Positions 1-12,464 of a stretch of 64,000 nt of DNA are shown here, piece by piece. The position numbers and the translations under genes were made by a program. Under the pieces are notes generated by a model. That model was not told the origin of the DNA. It saw only the letters and a program-made list of their open reading frames with translations, and did not search any database. The DNA lies in NCBI GenBank assembly GCA_902651635.1, contig CACRSC010000056.1, positions 94,727-158,726 on the forward strand, given 5' to 3'. This DNA comes from Mastigamoeba balamuthi. Lineage: Eukaryota > Evosea > Mastigamoebida > Mastigamoebidae. The stretch's first letter is position 1; each line of letters opens with the position of its first letter.

Positions 1-48
1 CTCGAATGCACTCAGCATGTCGTACGCTAACAACCCATCAAAGCCAAG

Positions 49-3000
49 TCTGTGGAGTACGCTGTGCAGTCGTCAGAGGCGTTCGGTGGCGTGGGCATGA
101 CGTGCTCGAGCGCTGCCAACAAGAGCGACAACTCGTACCTGGCCATTGGCGTGGTCCTCTGCGACGAGGAGGGCGTGCCGCGCGTGTACACAGTGATCCG
201 GGGGGTCCGGTCAGACGCCGCCACTGTCGACCCCGGTACCTCAACTCTGTCTGCCTGCGCTCCTCGCTCACTGGGGCCGGCCTTGCGCAGCCATCAAATA
301 CATCATAGGGATCTGCAGTGGGGCACTCGCCGCCATCGTCGTGCTGGTGGCACTGCTGATGGAGTTCTCGGTCCTCAGGATCCTCTCGTCGCTCTCGCGG
401 AAGATCATCAGCCTTTCCAACAACCCTGTGTGCTCAAGGCAGTTTTCATTCTGTTGCTCATTTGCCTTGGCCATTCCTAGAACAAGGGTGAGCGGCTGGC
501 TGTCACGGGAAAGAGCGAGCTTCGGTGTGTGACTCGCGCTGTGAATGAACTGCTGTCGGCCCTCGAGCACAGAACTCAGTACGTCAGACCACAAGTCAGC
601 TTCCAGTCTGACATCAACATGTAGGCAAACAGAGTTTATACTACAGAGCATATACCCGCCAGAAGTGCTGGCCAGAATGCGGAGAGAGGAGACAAACAAC
701 CAATCATTCCCTGAAACCTGTATTCTCTTTGTAGACATCTGCAACTTCACTCTGTGGTACTGAAGGTGAAACCTGGGGTGTCCATCTGATTCGCCTGTAG
801 GTCGTCCACACAGGATCCCGCAGTTGTAACACATTTCCTCAACGGTCTGTACAACAAAATGGATGCTATAGTCCTTGCAGAACGGGCGACTAAGGTGATG
901 ACAATCGGAGATGCATACGGTACTGGGACATCGCTTCTCTCTCATAACTCATGTGAGAACAGTTGTGGCCAGTGGAGTGGCGGAAGGGCAGTCCAGCTGT
1001 GCCCAAGCAATCGCAGCAATCGCATTTCGATTTTCCAGGTACACATAAATAAATCATCACACCTCAAGTGACTCTCAGACCTCAGGCTCTGCAACGGGAG
1101 TACAATGGCCCATTCTGATCAGGCACTCCAATTTCGAATGGGTATTGCCTATGGCTCATGCAGCAGCGCTATTGTTGGTCTGAAGAAGAGGTTCTACGAG
1201 CTATGGGGCCCAGCAGGTTCGAGAAAACAATTGTTGTTGTTAACTTACTCGCCGCCATTATGCAGTGACCCACAGCCAGCAGATCCAGGAGTCGGCATCT
1301 CCCGGCGAAATCCTGTGCTGCGACAAAACAAAAAATGCCCTCGAGGAATCGTGCAAAACTTCTATCTCTTTCGAGTCCTCAAAGGAGATTGGCGAGGGAC
1401 CCCAGGCTCTCCAGGTCTGGCGGCTCATTTCTTCAAACTGCGACAGTCCCAGCACCGAGGTCGAGTCTCATAGAACGTCCAACTCGGCAGGACTGTTGAG
1501 CATAATGGAGGAGGACACCATAACAAACTGGAGCGCAGATGTGCACGAGCCCCTGCACACTCGGGTACTGAGGTCGTTGCGTTTCTGGGTCGTCGCAGGG
1601 ACGGTCATTCTCATGGCAGTGTCAATTGCTGCTTTGGCGGCGTTCCTCCTTGTCATTCTCGGAAACGCAACGAGGCAGCTCGTTGAAACTCAGGCCACTG
1701 CGGATACCACCAGAATATCGCATGTTCTGCAGGGTGCCCTAACTGACCTGATGCTCGGAGGTGGGTCCTTTGCTGCCTGGGTACGATTATTTCGATCTAG
1801 AAGGTTCTCACCTCAGTACTTCCATCAGGATGTTCCAGTGGAATACGTGCAAGCTCGTATCCCAGATGGACAATACTGGAAGGACATTATTGCTAAAGGT
1901 GTCGTTTTGGAGAATATGAGGGTCGACGGCCTTGTCTACTTCCTACCTGACGGAACAGTCCTGAACAGCATCGGCTACACTGCCAACCACAGTCACAGAA
2001 ATATCTCAAAGGAGGAATTGGCTGTGATGTGGGAGCAGTTGAGCAGAAGAGGCATGAAGTGGGGTCACAACAACACTGGGCAGGTTTTCGGCCTTCTCTT
2101 CGATCCAGTCACGTATGCTGAAATTAGGATTTTCCCTTCCTTTCTGACAGAAACTCTCAGACAAGTCACGCGTCTTGCTGCATCATTTCCCGTGTGCTTA
2201 ACACAGGATTCTCCTGTTGTTGGATGGGCTGTACTGCTCAGAGATATCACAAGGCTTCTGCCATCGGATGCTCATATGCTTAATATGTGTTTGGGCTTTC
2301 TGAGTTCTGAGAATGAAGTTAGTGGTGATCTGACATTACTGTGGAATAGTGAGCAATCTGCAATAATTGGGAACAACGTCAAAGGTATGGAATGGTGTTG
2401 AATTTCATTATTTTCATTATCCTTCAGGAAACTCAGTTAAGATATTGACTGGAAGGGACCGCAGCCTAATGACAACCGCATCATTTGCATGTCCCGAAGA
2501 CACAAGCTACCTGAACTCGTCTGTTACATTCGAGGGAGCTGTCTTCAGAGATATGGTGAGCACACAATTATTGAGTTAGCACTAATTGAGTTCGACAGAG
2601 GGGAGAAAGACGGCTTATGATGTTTGCAGTTCGGAGCTCTAATCTTCTTCATGTGGAAAAAAACCTCTTTTCAGCACTATGTGGAATTGGTATTTCCATT
2701 GTAGTATTAGTCCTTGTTGCCAGTCTTGCACTACTCGAGTTAATTGTCTTTCGGGGGCTGTCCATACTATCAGAGGCCATTATTCAAGTGTCTCGAAAGT
2801 CCACAAATGTGAAGTTCCATGGGGCTGCCGAGTATCAGACAATTGCACAATCTGTAGACTATCTTATTCACTCTCGTGTCATTCAGCACCAGTAAGTTCA
2901 TCTTCCTTTCATTGTTTATTCACTCACTTGTATGCTGAAAATCCATTGCAATTATCCAGACACTATTCCCGCCACATGTATTTCGGGCATTGCAAGCAGG

Positions 3001-3658
3001 GGAGCTGCCAAATGAGAAATATGTAATGACGAGCATTCTCTTCTGTGATATTGTGGGATTCAAAGACTGGGCAACAGCTGCGAAACCCGAGCTAGTGGCT
3101 GAGTTCTTGAACCAGTACATCGACGGTCTAGATGAGATAGTGGACAAGAGTGGTGCTACAAAGATCAAGACGATTCTCGATCTATACTGTATGCTTGCTC
3201 AATTACATTTCTCTTCTATTCAACTTACCCGTTGGAAAAAAGTTGCGGCATCTGGGGTGCCAACAGAGACAGCAAGACATGCGCATATCATCTTGGAACT
3301 GGCACTTCGGTTCATGGATTATAGCCATGGGAAATTCGTTAATGGTGCAAGCATACATCTGCGCATTGGAGTCAGCTCTGGTCCCTGTGCTGGTGGAATT
3401 ATTGGAAAGCGCAACTGGATTTATGATCTGTGGTCTGACACTGTTAATTTGGTACGGATTCCACATTTCAGATCTGCACTAACGTCCCTGTAGGCTACCC
3501 GCCTCAAGGCAAACACGGCACCAGGAACTGTGCTCTGTGATGCAAAGACATACCAACTGGCCAGTACTGAGTTTCTTTTTGAAGAACCGCATTCGGTTGA
3601 GCTAAAGGGGAAGGGTGTGCAGACAGTGTATGGGCTTCAAGGAAAAGGCACTAAATAA
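49..3658 (+). CDS. Two-domain class III nucleotidyl (probably adenylyl) cyclase, 5' partial
   Basis: Makes cAMP (or cGMP) at a membrane. The gene enters the window inside an intron: a CTAAC branch site near 28 is followed by an exon at about 49. In order: the end of an extracellular part, a TM helix (about 310-400), a HAMP-like helix, cyclase domain 1 (about 640-1400: YPPEVLA, FVDICNF, TIGDAY, ELWGPA), a linker, a second TM (about 1590-1680), an extracellular sensor, a TM (about 2680-2760), and cyclase domain 2 (about 2960-3640: FCDIVGF, KIKTI, then DTVNLATR). About ten short introns keep the frame. Domain 1 has both metal aspartates and the lysine but lacks the N..R pair. Domain 2 has all of them, and its D in YDLW favours ATP. 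The reading frame runs unbroken from domain 1 into the second TM unit, so this is one polypeptide. The ectodomain type is not recognised (possibly Cache or CHASE-like). It converges on a receptor PDE 150 bases away. Confidence 0.8.
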
Positions 3659-3807
3659 ACTAAGCTCATCCGAGACTCAAACAACTTCTTCTTGCATCTG
3701 ATTTGGCTACAGGACAGAATAATGCCAGAGTGTACAACAACAAATGTACAGTTGAAACTGCGCTATCATCTATTGCTGTTATTCACTGTGAGGGAGAACC
3801 CTAAAGC

Positions 3808-6598
3808 CTAGGGCTGTGCGACGTTGATAGAAGACCGAGACTGGTCATGAAGAGACCACGAGTCACGGTTCTCGCGGATGTGACCGAGGAGGATTGGCAC
3901 GGGCTCAATTTGGGAGAACAGTGTCCAGATCCTCGCCTGAATGTTGTCGATGAAGAGAACCTGCGACCGAGCAACGCGGGGACAGCTTCTGTCCATAAAG
4001 GCGCTGATCTTCATGCCCCTCTTCTGCTCTTCGTCGCCCTGCTGGAAAAACTCCTCGCAGATGCGCTCAGACCACCACTTTGATAACTCGTGGGGCCTCG
4101 CTGCATTACACAGATCCGCACACTAAGAGCGAGTGAGCCACGGCTAGTGCAGCATGTCTGTACCTTCACAATTGTGCATACGAGAGTGCACATGTCCTCT
4201 GAGTTTGTCGACGGCGAGAAGTTGACTGAGAGCTTGTTGCTGAGCGTGTTGATAAATGAGAAATGGCCAGCGAGGTCGGTGGCGAGGACAGTCTCGATGA
4301 TGCGCTTGCGGAGGGCCTTGCAGGTGCCGTCGGACATGTTCCTGAAGATGTTCTGCCTGGGCACGGCGCACAGCCGGAAGAACGTGGCCAAGTGGTGGTT
4401 CTCCAGCACCGACCTGTCGTTGTACGTGATCGCCAGGTCTCCCCTGCTCTCCACCACAAACGCGTTGGTCCGCCCGGGGTGCGCGCAGTCGTGCGCCGCC
4501 GCCGACACAACTGATTCGTTGTGATGCCCCGCTGTCAGTCTGGCGTTCATGCCAACAAAGCAGGTCTGATGGCAAGAGAGCAGAGCGAACAGCGGGAGAG
4601 GGCACTGGGAGAGAGCACTCACGGGCAACAAAGGCGTGCTCGGGGGTGACGACGTTGGACATTCCGGGGAGGGAGAGGAGGAAGGCTGTGGCCTGAACGA
4701 CGTCTGCGGCGTGGAGCTGGCTGTGGAAGGGGTTGGGGAGGTACGTGTCCTCCACAGCCTCGGCCCAGCAGCACAGCGTCTTCCTGTCCACCTTCATGGC
4801 CTCGAGCAGCCCCATCCTGGCGAAGAAGAACACCAGCAGCGCCTGCAGCAGGTGCCCCTCGAACTCTCTGTTGGCTTCGCGTGGGTCGTAGTCCCACCCT
4901 GTGTATTTCTCTGCCGCCGCCACGATGGCCTCGAAGTGCGTGTAGCACCACGGAGTTCCTTGGTCTATGAGGAGGAGCGAAGACTTGGGGTCCAAGTTGT
5001 ACAGCGATCTGCTTTCAACAGACATCGTGTCGAAGGAGCCGTTGCTGCCTTCAGTGAACATGATGCCCTTGAGGAAGACCGCAGCCTCCTGGTCCATTCC
5101 CTTTGTGATATCCACCTTGTTCAGACTCGCTGACACCAGAAGCTGTCGGCATAACCCGTCAATGCGTGCTGGAACCTGAGAGGGCGCTGTACCTTGGAGG
5201 CCTCATTGAGCCTGGGCTGGAGAGCCGGGGGGACAAACTGCTGGATCTCCATGAGGGTTGTGAGCACAGTGGTCGCTGGGCTCTGCATGGCCAGCGCCTG
5301 CCTGCTCATCGTCTTCTCAAACTGCTCGAACATCATCCTGCGCTTCCTCTGGTACACGACGACGCTGCTGACGACCACAGTGAGCACCGACAGGAACCCC
5401 ACGACTGAGGGAACCGTCGCTGCCACCCACGTGTAGTCGTCTGAATAGCGTTGTGCTCGGTCAGTGCTCGAATCCGTCGCATGTGCCCGAGCGACGCACA
5501 CTTGGGAAAGAGGAACGCGTGGTAGTAGTTGTACTTGAGCTTGCTGTAGGCGTTGGTGTCGGGGTACTCCATGTACTTGGGTAGGAACCCCAGCGCCTGT
5601 ATCTCGTGGATGAACGAGACATTGGCAGCGGCGCTGCCGATCCACTGCGAGAGCTGCAGCTGCGTCTCCACGGGGACCCTCGACGACACAGCGAGCCCGC
5701 GGTCCGAGCCGTCCCTGATGTCGATGCCGTACTGCGAGAAGAGCGGCACGCGGGGCAACGTCTCGGGCGTGACCTCGGAGGTCATGATGATGGGCCGCAT
5801 GATGTCCCTGTGCATGAGGTACAGCGCAGGCGACCCCCACACGACCGACGTGCTGCGGTTGCTTAGCATCTGGACGAGCGTCGCCGAGGCCCCGGCCTGC
5901 TGGAAGCGCAGGTGGCGGGCCCGCGAGCACTGGCGCACGAGGCTGGCGTGCATGAACTGCTGCGAGACGCCGGGCACCACAAGCCCCCCGGCGGCCTCGG
6001 CGGCGTCGAGCAGCTGCGGCCACGTGTAGATCGTCGTGTTGGTGTGCACGAACAGCACGCCTGGCGTGTACCTGTTGGGCCCCTGTCAGAGCCCTAGCGT
6101 AGGTGCTGCGGCCGTCGCACGAGCTCCACGAGATGACTGAGATGTCCGCGAGCCTGTAGGGGCAACCCGAGTACATGGGCAGCGTCACCAGGAAGGGCAT
6201 CTGCGCCGTGGCGACGTGCAGGCCGTCGGCGGGCTGCTGCGTGAGCCAGTGCATCGCGTTGGCCCCGTTGCCCCCCGTCACGACTGCGCTCGCTGGACGT
6301 CAGTGCACTTCTGGGGGCGCAGCGGCTGCCGCACAGGTGAGGTTGACTCTGAGCCCCGAGTAGTACTCGATGTACTTGGCGATGGTCTGCGCGTACAGCG
6401 TCGTCTCGCCCCCTGCGGGCACCAGAAGGCCTCTCTGCGGTGAGCGAGCCCGGGGCTACGGAGCGGAGGACAGCAATGCAGCTCAGGCTCACCCAACGCG
6501 TAGGAGGAGGCCAGCGTGATCGTTCCGCTCGCAGACGCCGCAGCGCAGACGGCGAGGGCCACGAGGCCGCACCGCAGCAGCAGCACCAGCGCCGGCAT
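3808..6598 (-). CDS. Receptor phosphodiesterase P1: TctC-like ectodomain, TM, class I PDE
   Basis: Predicted to hydrolyse cAMP/cGMP under control of an extracellular ligand. Eight exons. The start ATG (6596-6598) opens a signal peptide (MPALVLLLRCGL). The ectodomain then follows the TctC/Bug solute-binding pattern: TITLASSY, GGETTLYAQTIAKY, VTGGNGANAMHWL, PADGLHVATAQ, later LPRVPLFSQYGIDI and ALGFLPKYMEYP. A single TM (about 5350-5440) is followed by QRKRR and a juxtamembrane helix. The PDE part has the metal-site motifs HSQLHAADV, AHDCAHPGRTN, ATDLAGHF and CADLCN, and the ARSQVLFID glutamine, so it looks catalytically complete. Intron 1 separates the signal peptide from GGETT. Intron 6 is best spliced to give TPEHAFVA-LVSAAAHDC, which matches the PDE family. 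A Ser-rich linker differs from all other copies. Roughly 740 residues. Family assignment is firm for the PDE and strong but motif-based for TctC. Confidence 0.85.
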
Positions 6599-7163
6599 TC
6601 GTCGTGCGGGCGGGGCAGAGCAGGGTGCTCTCTCAGAATGGTAAAGATCTGAACTGTGTCCGCGAGCAGCAATACGCACTAAAGGCAAAGCCCAAAAATG
6701 CTGAGCCATCGGCCGCAGAACTAAGAACCACCCGTTTTATTGACAGTGGTACCCAAAATGGGTTGTGCCACATGCCGAGAGGCCATCCAAATGGTACACA
6801 GCATTCGGAGGTCTCACAGCCGTGGAGTCCAATAGGGCACATTGGAAACAAGGGCAGCAATCCACTCAGGCACACCAGTCTCGGGCCGTTGGGCCCGCCA
6901 CAACACTGCTGAGTCTTTCCACGAAACCCACCAGTGAGTACTTTGAGCCAGCCGTAATACCACGGCAGGCCCACTCGGACACCAGAGTTAAAGACGACAG
7001 CCGACAAGGGCAACCGGTCGGGCGTGCACTCTATTATTGGCCCACCCGCCCCGTCCGGGCGCAGCAGAGGCCACGCCGACTGCACGTCCCGGCCCCACTC
7101 AGCCCGCGTGTGCGTGTGTTGTGCGTTGTGGGCCCCCCAGCCCCTGCGTGCCCGCTGCTCCGC
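6599..7163. other. Intergenic region between P1 and HIRA
   Basis: It lies upstream of P1 and downstream of HIRA, both on the minus strand. I see no gene or RNA. It should hold the P1 promoter and the HIRA 3' end. Confidence 0.6.
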
Positions 7164-10100
7164 CTAGGGCGAGTTCTCTGCCGAGCGCACGCGCTGCTGC
7201 GGCTGCGACGAGCCGATGGCGACGGGCGTGTGCGGGAACTGCGAGGCCTCGACGGCCCGCAGCGCGTCGCCCGTCTCGTTGACGAGGCGCTGCAGGTGGC
7301 GGTTGCTCGCCGCGACCTGCACGGCCCTGCGCAGCAGCCCGCGCGCACGCTCGCTGCCCGCGGCCTCGCAGAGCAGCTCGTCAAACGCGTCGCGCAGGCG
7401 CTGCTCGTCGCCGCGGTCCGCAGCCTCGCGCGCCCACGCCAGCAGCGCCGCCTCGCGCTCGCCGTGCGACCCCACGAGGGCCGCGGCCGCCGCGCGCTGC
7501 TCGAGCGTCGCCACGTCGCCCGCGCCGTCGACGCGGACCCACACGCGCATCGCCGCGTGCGCCGCAAAGGCCCCGCAGGCGCCCGAGACGACCGGCGCGC
7601 CCGAGGCCGCGATGCTGAGCTGCAGGGGCTGCGCGGCGAGCACGCGCGGCGGCAGCGGGAGGTCCGCGAGGGCGCACGCGCGGGCGCGGAGGTCCCAGCA
7701 GTGCGCGAGGCCCTGCGCGGTCACGACGGCCAGCAGCGCTCCGCGGGCGGCGCTCAGCACGACGGGGCCCCCGGCGGCGTGCAGCGCGGGCAGCAGCGCC
7801 CGGCCGCTGCGCGCGCTGAGCACGTGGAGCTCGCCCTCGGCGCAGGCGGCGGCGACGGCGTACTCGCTCGCGGCCAGCGACGTCACGGCGCCGGCGACCT
7901 CTGCGCGCCAGCCGCCGCTGCTCTCCTGCGGCGACGACGCGGGGCGCCAGACCAGCGCCGTGCGGGCGCCGGCGGGGGCGACCTCGAGGCGCGAGCCGTC
8001 GGCGAGGACGCGGAGGCCCGCGGGCAGGGGCTCCGGGGCGCGCAGGAGCGCCCGGCGCGGCGGCAGCGACGACGGGGGCGCCGCAGACGACCCGGCAGCC
8101 CCGGAGGACGCGGGGCCCCGGGCAGGCGACGGCGAGCGCCTGCGCTCCCTCTCGCGGTCGCGGTCGCGGTCGCGGTCCCTCTCGCGCTCCTTGTCCTTGT
8201 GGTGCGCCGACGACGACTTCTTCGACGACGACGACGCCACGACGAGCTTCCGCTTCTTCTGCGCCGGCGCTGGCGCTGCGGGCGCTGCCGCCGGGGCCGC
8301 AGGGGCCGCAGGTGCCTCCGGGGCCTCGACTGTCTCCGCGGCTGCGTCGAAGGCTCCGAGCTCCATGTCGACGTCGGCCGTCTCGACGTGCAGCGGCCGC
8401 GCGGGCGGCACAGAGACCACCGCGGGCGCCGCAGCGGCAGCAGCAGCAGCAGCGGGGGCCGCAGCCGCCGCGGGCGACACGGGGCCTGCGGACGCGGGCG
8501 CGGGCGACGACGCGGCCGACTCGGCCGCCGGGGCCGCCGAGAGCGCGACAACGGGCGTCGCGGCGGCGGCAGCGGCAGCGGGGGCGGCGTCGGGGGCCCT
8601 GGCGAGCAGCATGGGGATGATCCTGCGCCTGCCGTCGCGCGTGCGGACCTCCCGCTGGGGCTCCGCGTGGGCCACGGGCACCGGCACAAGCGACGCTGCC
8701 GCTGCGGCGGGCGCCTGCGCGGGCGGCGGCGGGGCTGCGGCGGCGGCCTGCAGCTGGCGGGCGGACTCGGGGATGGAGGCGAGCGGGCGGATGGGCAGCG
8801 GGGAGCCGAGGAAGCGGGCCTCCTCGTCGCGCGTGCAGGGGCGCAGGGGCAGCTCGCTGAGGCGGAAGAGCTTCACAGAGGCGTCGGCCGAGCACACGGC
8901 CAGCGTCGCGCCGTCGGCCAGCCACGCGATGTCGTAGACGGGGCCCGTGAAGGCGCCCTGCACGACCAGCACGGGGGCGTCTGCCGTGCTGGTCCAGACG
9001 CTGAACGAGTGGTCCTCGCTCCCGATCGCCATCATGTACGTCGGCCTCCGCGCTGCCGCAGACGCCTCCGGGGCTGCCGCGGGTCCTGCAGCGGGCGCAG
9101 GGGCCCCGGGCAGGGGGGCAGGGGGCCGCAGGGGCCGCAGAGGCCGCAGGGGGCCGCGGGGGGAGGCCGCGGGGGCTGTGGAGACGAGCAGGCGGCTGAA
9201 GCGGGCGCAGAGCACAGAGCCCTGGTGGCCCATGTACGACTTGACAAACTGGAAGCCCTTGCTCCGGTTGTACATGGCCGCCACGTAGTGCCGCGACTCG
9301 ATCGCCGCCGCCGCCAGCAGCAGCTTCCCGTCGGGCGACCAGCACAGCCTGCGCAGCCCCGGATATTATTTCAGTTCCAGATATTTTCAGATCCAGATGT
9401 CAGATTCCTGGATTCCGCGAGAAGATATCGGGGGATATGCGGGTCTGTGCGTGCCTGCGGACGAAGGTCTGGGGGCTGTCGCGGAAGTGGGCGGTGATGG
9501 GGGCGCCCTCGGGGGCCATCGTCGTCAGCGAGACGATGCGCACGGCGTTGTCCTCGCCCGTCGACGCGAGGTAGCTGCCCAGCGGGTCCCACGCGACGCC
9601 CTTGACGATGCCCTCGTGGTGCGACAGCCTGTGGGGGGGCGGATATTCCCACGTCAGAGGTGACGCGGCGGGATATGCGCAAACGTCGCATCAGCGGTGT
9701 GTGGGGGGCACGCACTTGCGGAGGCAGCTGCGTGTGCGCGTGTCCCAGACGATGACCGTGTTGTCGAAGCTGCTCGAGGCCAGCCGCGTGCCGTCGGGCG
9801 ACCACGACACGTCGGTCGTCTCTGCCTCGTGGCCCCTCAGCACCGCCTCGTTGGTGTACTGCGAGCGAGCGGATACTTTCAGGATTCGCCACGTGTTGTT
9901 GAGGGAAAAGGGGAAAATATCTCCCCCACCGAGGAAATATCCTCCCCCCCCTTCCCTCCTTCGCTCCTTCCACCGGCGGCGTACGTCCTCGTAGACGGTC
10001 TGCTGGGACTGGGAGATGGTGTCGAGGCGCTGGCAGCCGGCGGGGAAGACGGCGCCCCTGGCCCAGACGCAGACGTCGTTGTCGGCGCAGGCGGCGAACC

Positions 10101-10368
10101 TGAGCTGCGCGGGGGCCCAGCGGACGGCCATGACGGCGGCCTTGTGCGCGCAGAACGACAGCCGCAGGGCCCCGGGCGCCGCCGGCGTCGGGGAGCTGGC
10201 GGAGGAGGGCCCCGGGAGGGCGAGGAGGGCGGCGAGGGACCAGACGCAGACGCGGGAGTCGCCGCCGGCGGTGGCGAGGCGCTCGCCGTCGGGGGCCGCG
10301 TCGACGCTGTAGACGGGCATCCCCAGGTGGCTCACCGCGCTGCTCACCACGCACTTCACCTTGGTCAT
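7164..10368 (-). CDS. HIRA: HIRA histone H3.3 chaperone subunit
   Basis: WD40 subunit of the complex that deposits H3.3 independently of replication, in the nucleus. The ATG at 10366-10368 opens MTKVKCVVSS. N-terminal WD40 repeats follow (GMPVYSVDAAPDGERLATAGG; WSPDGTRLASSSFDNTVIVWD; GIVKGVAWDPLGSYLAS; LCWSPDGKLLLA; ACVVS-type repeats up to about 8880). After an Ala/Pro-rich stretch comes GRRRIIPML (about 8630), the HIRA B motif that binds ASF1. A basic, Ala-rich low-complexity linker leads to the C-terminal Hira/TUP1-like domain (VAGAVTSLAASEYAVAA; GRALLPALHAAGGPVVLS; GLAHCWDLRARA). Three introns lie near 9863-9985, 9628-9716 and 9360-9460. The last is best read as GC-AG (GCAG then GCACGC) and restores FVRRLCWSPDG. 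It contains ATA-rich sequence unlike the exons. Order, motifs and length match HIRA well. Confidence 0.9.
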
Positions 10369-12464
10369 CGCTGCGGCCCCCCCCTTGCCCTGCGCTGGCG
10401 TGCGGCTGTGCGCCTCTCTGCCCGCTGCTGCGCTGCGCGTGAGCGGGGTCGCTCTTTGTTGTGCCGCAACAACGATTCTTTCCCAAAGATATCTTTTCGA
10501 TATATCTTCTGTCTCGGCTGTGAATCTCGGTCTTGGATCCAACAACCCACAGCAATGGCGTCCATACCTATCCTAGCGCAGAGAGATAAGAGGAAGCTTG
10601 AAATGTTGCATGTGGGCTCGACTACAGTTTCAAGGCCTTGAATGGTAGTGTTAATGCTTTTGGTCCTGTTATTCGTGTGCTTATTAGACATTTATTGTGG
10701 GCAGGATTTAAACCCAGGTCAGGTCACATCTATAGAAATCAGATGAGCTGCTGTTATGCCACTTGCTCTGTAAAATATACATGCACTGCAATTGTCTTCC
10801 TGGACTCACTGCTCACTTGGAGGCAGAGGGAATAAGGCTCAGTTCAGAATAATTATATGGTGAATTTCTGCCATTAAATGGATTTCACTGTTATAACAAC
10901 AGAAAAAGGAACGCCTTCACTCAGTATGCAGACGTTCTGGACTGGAACAGTTCTTAACAGCCAAAGTGATGTAATATGTTTGTGTTATGGCTTGTAGGTC
11001 GTCCACATTATGTAGAATCCTTATTCAGTGACGTTTCCCACAATCTCAATTCCAAAATCAGAAATCTATCTCACCTGTTCACTTTTGGGGCCTGTGCACA
11101 GTGACAGTGGTTAAGGGAAAATGGTGTATTATCCTGATAAATTAAAATGAGTGCTGAACACCCCAGCTCTGAGAGAGGCTTGCAGCTCGGCCCCCACTGT
11201 GCCTTGGTCAGTATGGAAACAGTCAGAGAGAAACCTTGGCAGCAGGCTAAGTTTTGGAGTGGAAGGCTTGGATTGCTTCCTTCCTCTTACATGAGAAGGA
11301 TAAGCTGGGCTTGCAAAACGGGACAAGTAAGTCTTCTTTCTCTGTTTCTGATTCGTTCTGAGTATGATGTGTTTCCTCATCATGGCAGACCTGCGGCCGT
11401 TCTGGGCTTGTGCCCTCATTCTCTTGGTTTGAATGCATCTTTTTTTCGAATCCCGTCAGATGCAAAGTGTTGTGGATCCAGAAAGTATGAAAAAATCACT
11501 AATTAAACCTCTAAAAGTGATCTTTCGTACTTTTCCCGATTATTAAAACATGACTGATAGAATAAGATCTATGTTTATTCAGGATTCCAGTGGCCTTGTC
11601 TGCTCTTCACACAGCATGGCACGCACTCTCAGTGCTTTTATGAGTGAGAGGGCCCAGTTGGCTGTTCATACCGCAGTTGGATTGCTGAAACCTGTTTGGA
11701 ATAGCATTCTCATGCAATATTGGAACTTCTTGTTTGAAGTCTGAAAATCTTGCCCAGAGTTGCTTAAATGACATCATACCAACGCTTAAGTACTCTTTAC
11801 ACTTCAGACTATCAATCTCGCGTTTTTCATTCCAAGTCACTAGATCAGTGAAACTCAATAACTGGCTGGGTTTCCTATTTCCACCACTCTTCAACTGGAC
11901 TGAGCCATACTGCGCGTCAGTGAATTGGTTCATTCTGTGACTGAGTGGGTGGTGAACGTGGTAACAAGAGAGTGAGTGGTACTTGGGGGTTTGGTTCTGT
12001 GCTGTTGATCGATTTTTTGATTTTCGAGCTCAAAATTTCTGTCAATTCAATTTTATACTCTGATTCAGCGGATCTTTTCTTGATTATGAAGCTGGCTGTT
12101 TCTATCAGTTCAGCCAGGTTTGCAGGTGTAGCTGACCATTTCTGAGTAGTAGCAGATGGTCGAAGAAGGGTCTGAAAAACAATGCTTCTTTGTTTTCTAT
12201 TCTTAAACAAATATTCTTCGTCTTTAAACTTGCCTACCAGTGAACCAAGAAATGCGGATCTATTTACACTGTATTTATTTGCATTACTAATTTTTTATTA
12301 CATGCACATTCTACACTCTATATACCCTGAATTTTAACATCACGAAACAAGTTAAGCTAATGCCATTTCTAAAGTTGAGTTTATTACAACCCGAATTGAT
12401 ATCTCTTTCTGATAATTCTGGCTGACTCTAGCTGTTCCATTCAACATCCTCCAATTATTCAGTT
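10369..12464. other. AT-richer gene-poor stretch
   Basis: About 2.1 kb of visibly lower GC than the flanks, between the HIRA start and the 3' end of P2. It contains only short open frames and no recognisable domain, tRNA or repeat. The first 100 bases (with a GATATATC-like run near 10490) may be the HIRA promoter. It could be a spacer, a decayed insertion, or host an unrecognised low-GC gene (see the next entry). Confidence 0.5.
11607..12210 (-). CDS. Possible unrecognised low-GC coding segments
   Basis: Two adjacent minus-strand open frames (11917-12210 and 11607-11933) encode Lys/Glu/Ser-rich stretches such as FIIKKRSAESEYKIEL and FKQLWARFSDFKQEV. Their composition looks more protein-like than the surrounding noise. 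I found no splice solution that joins them cleanly, no start context and no family. They may well be chance frames in AT-rich DNA. Confidence 0.15.

Noticed and set aside
6765-9497. A 910-codon open frame on the plus strand
   Set aside because: It is antisense to HIRA, made of Arg/Gly/Ala-rich shadow sequence, and has no domain. High GC removes stop codons from opposite frames.
10700-10790. tRNA-like hairpin near GGATTTAAACCCAGG
   Set aside because: No acceptor stem or anticodon arm could be paired around it, and the B-box consensus is absent.
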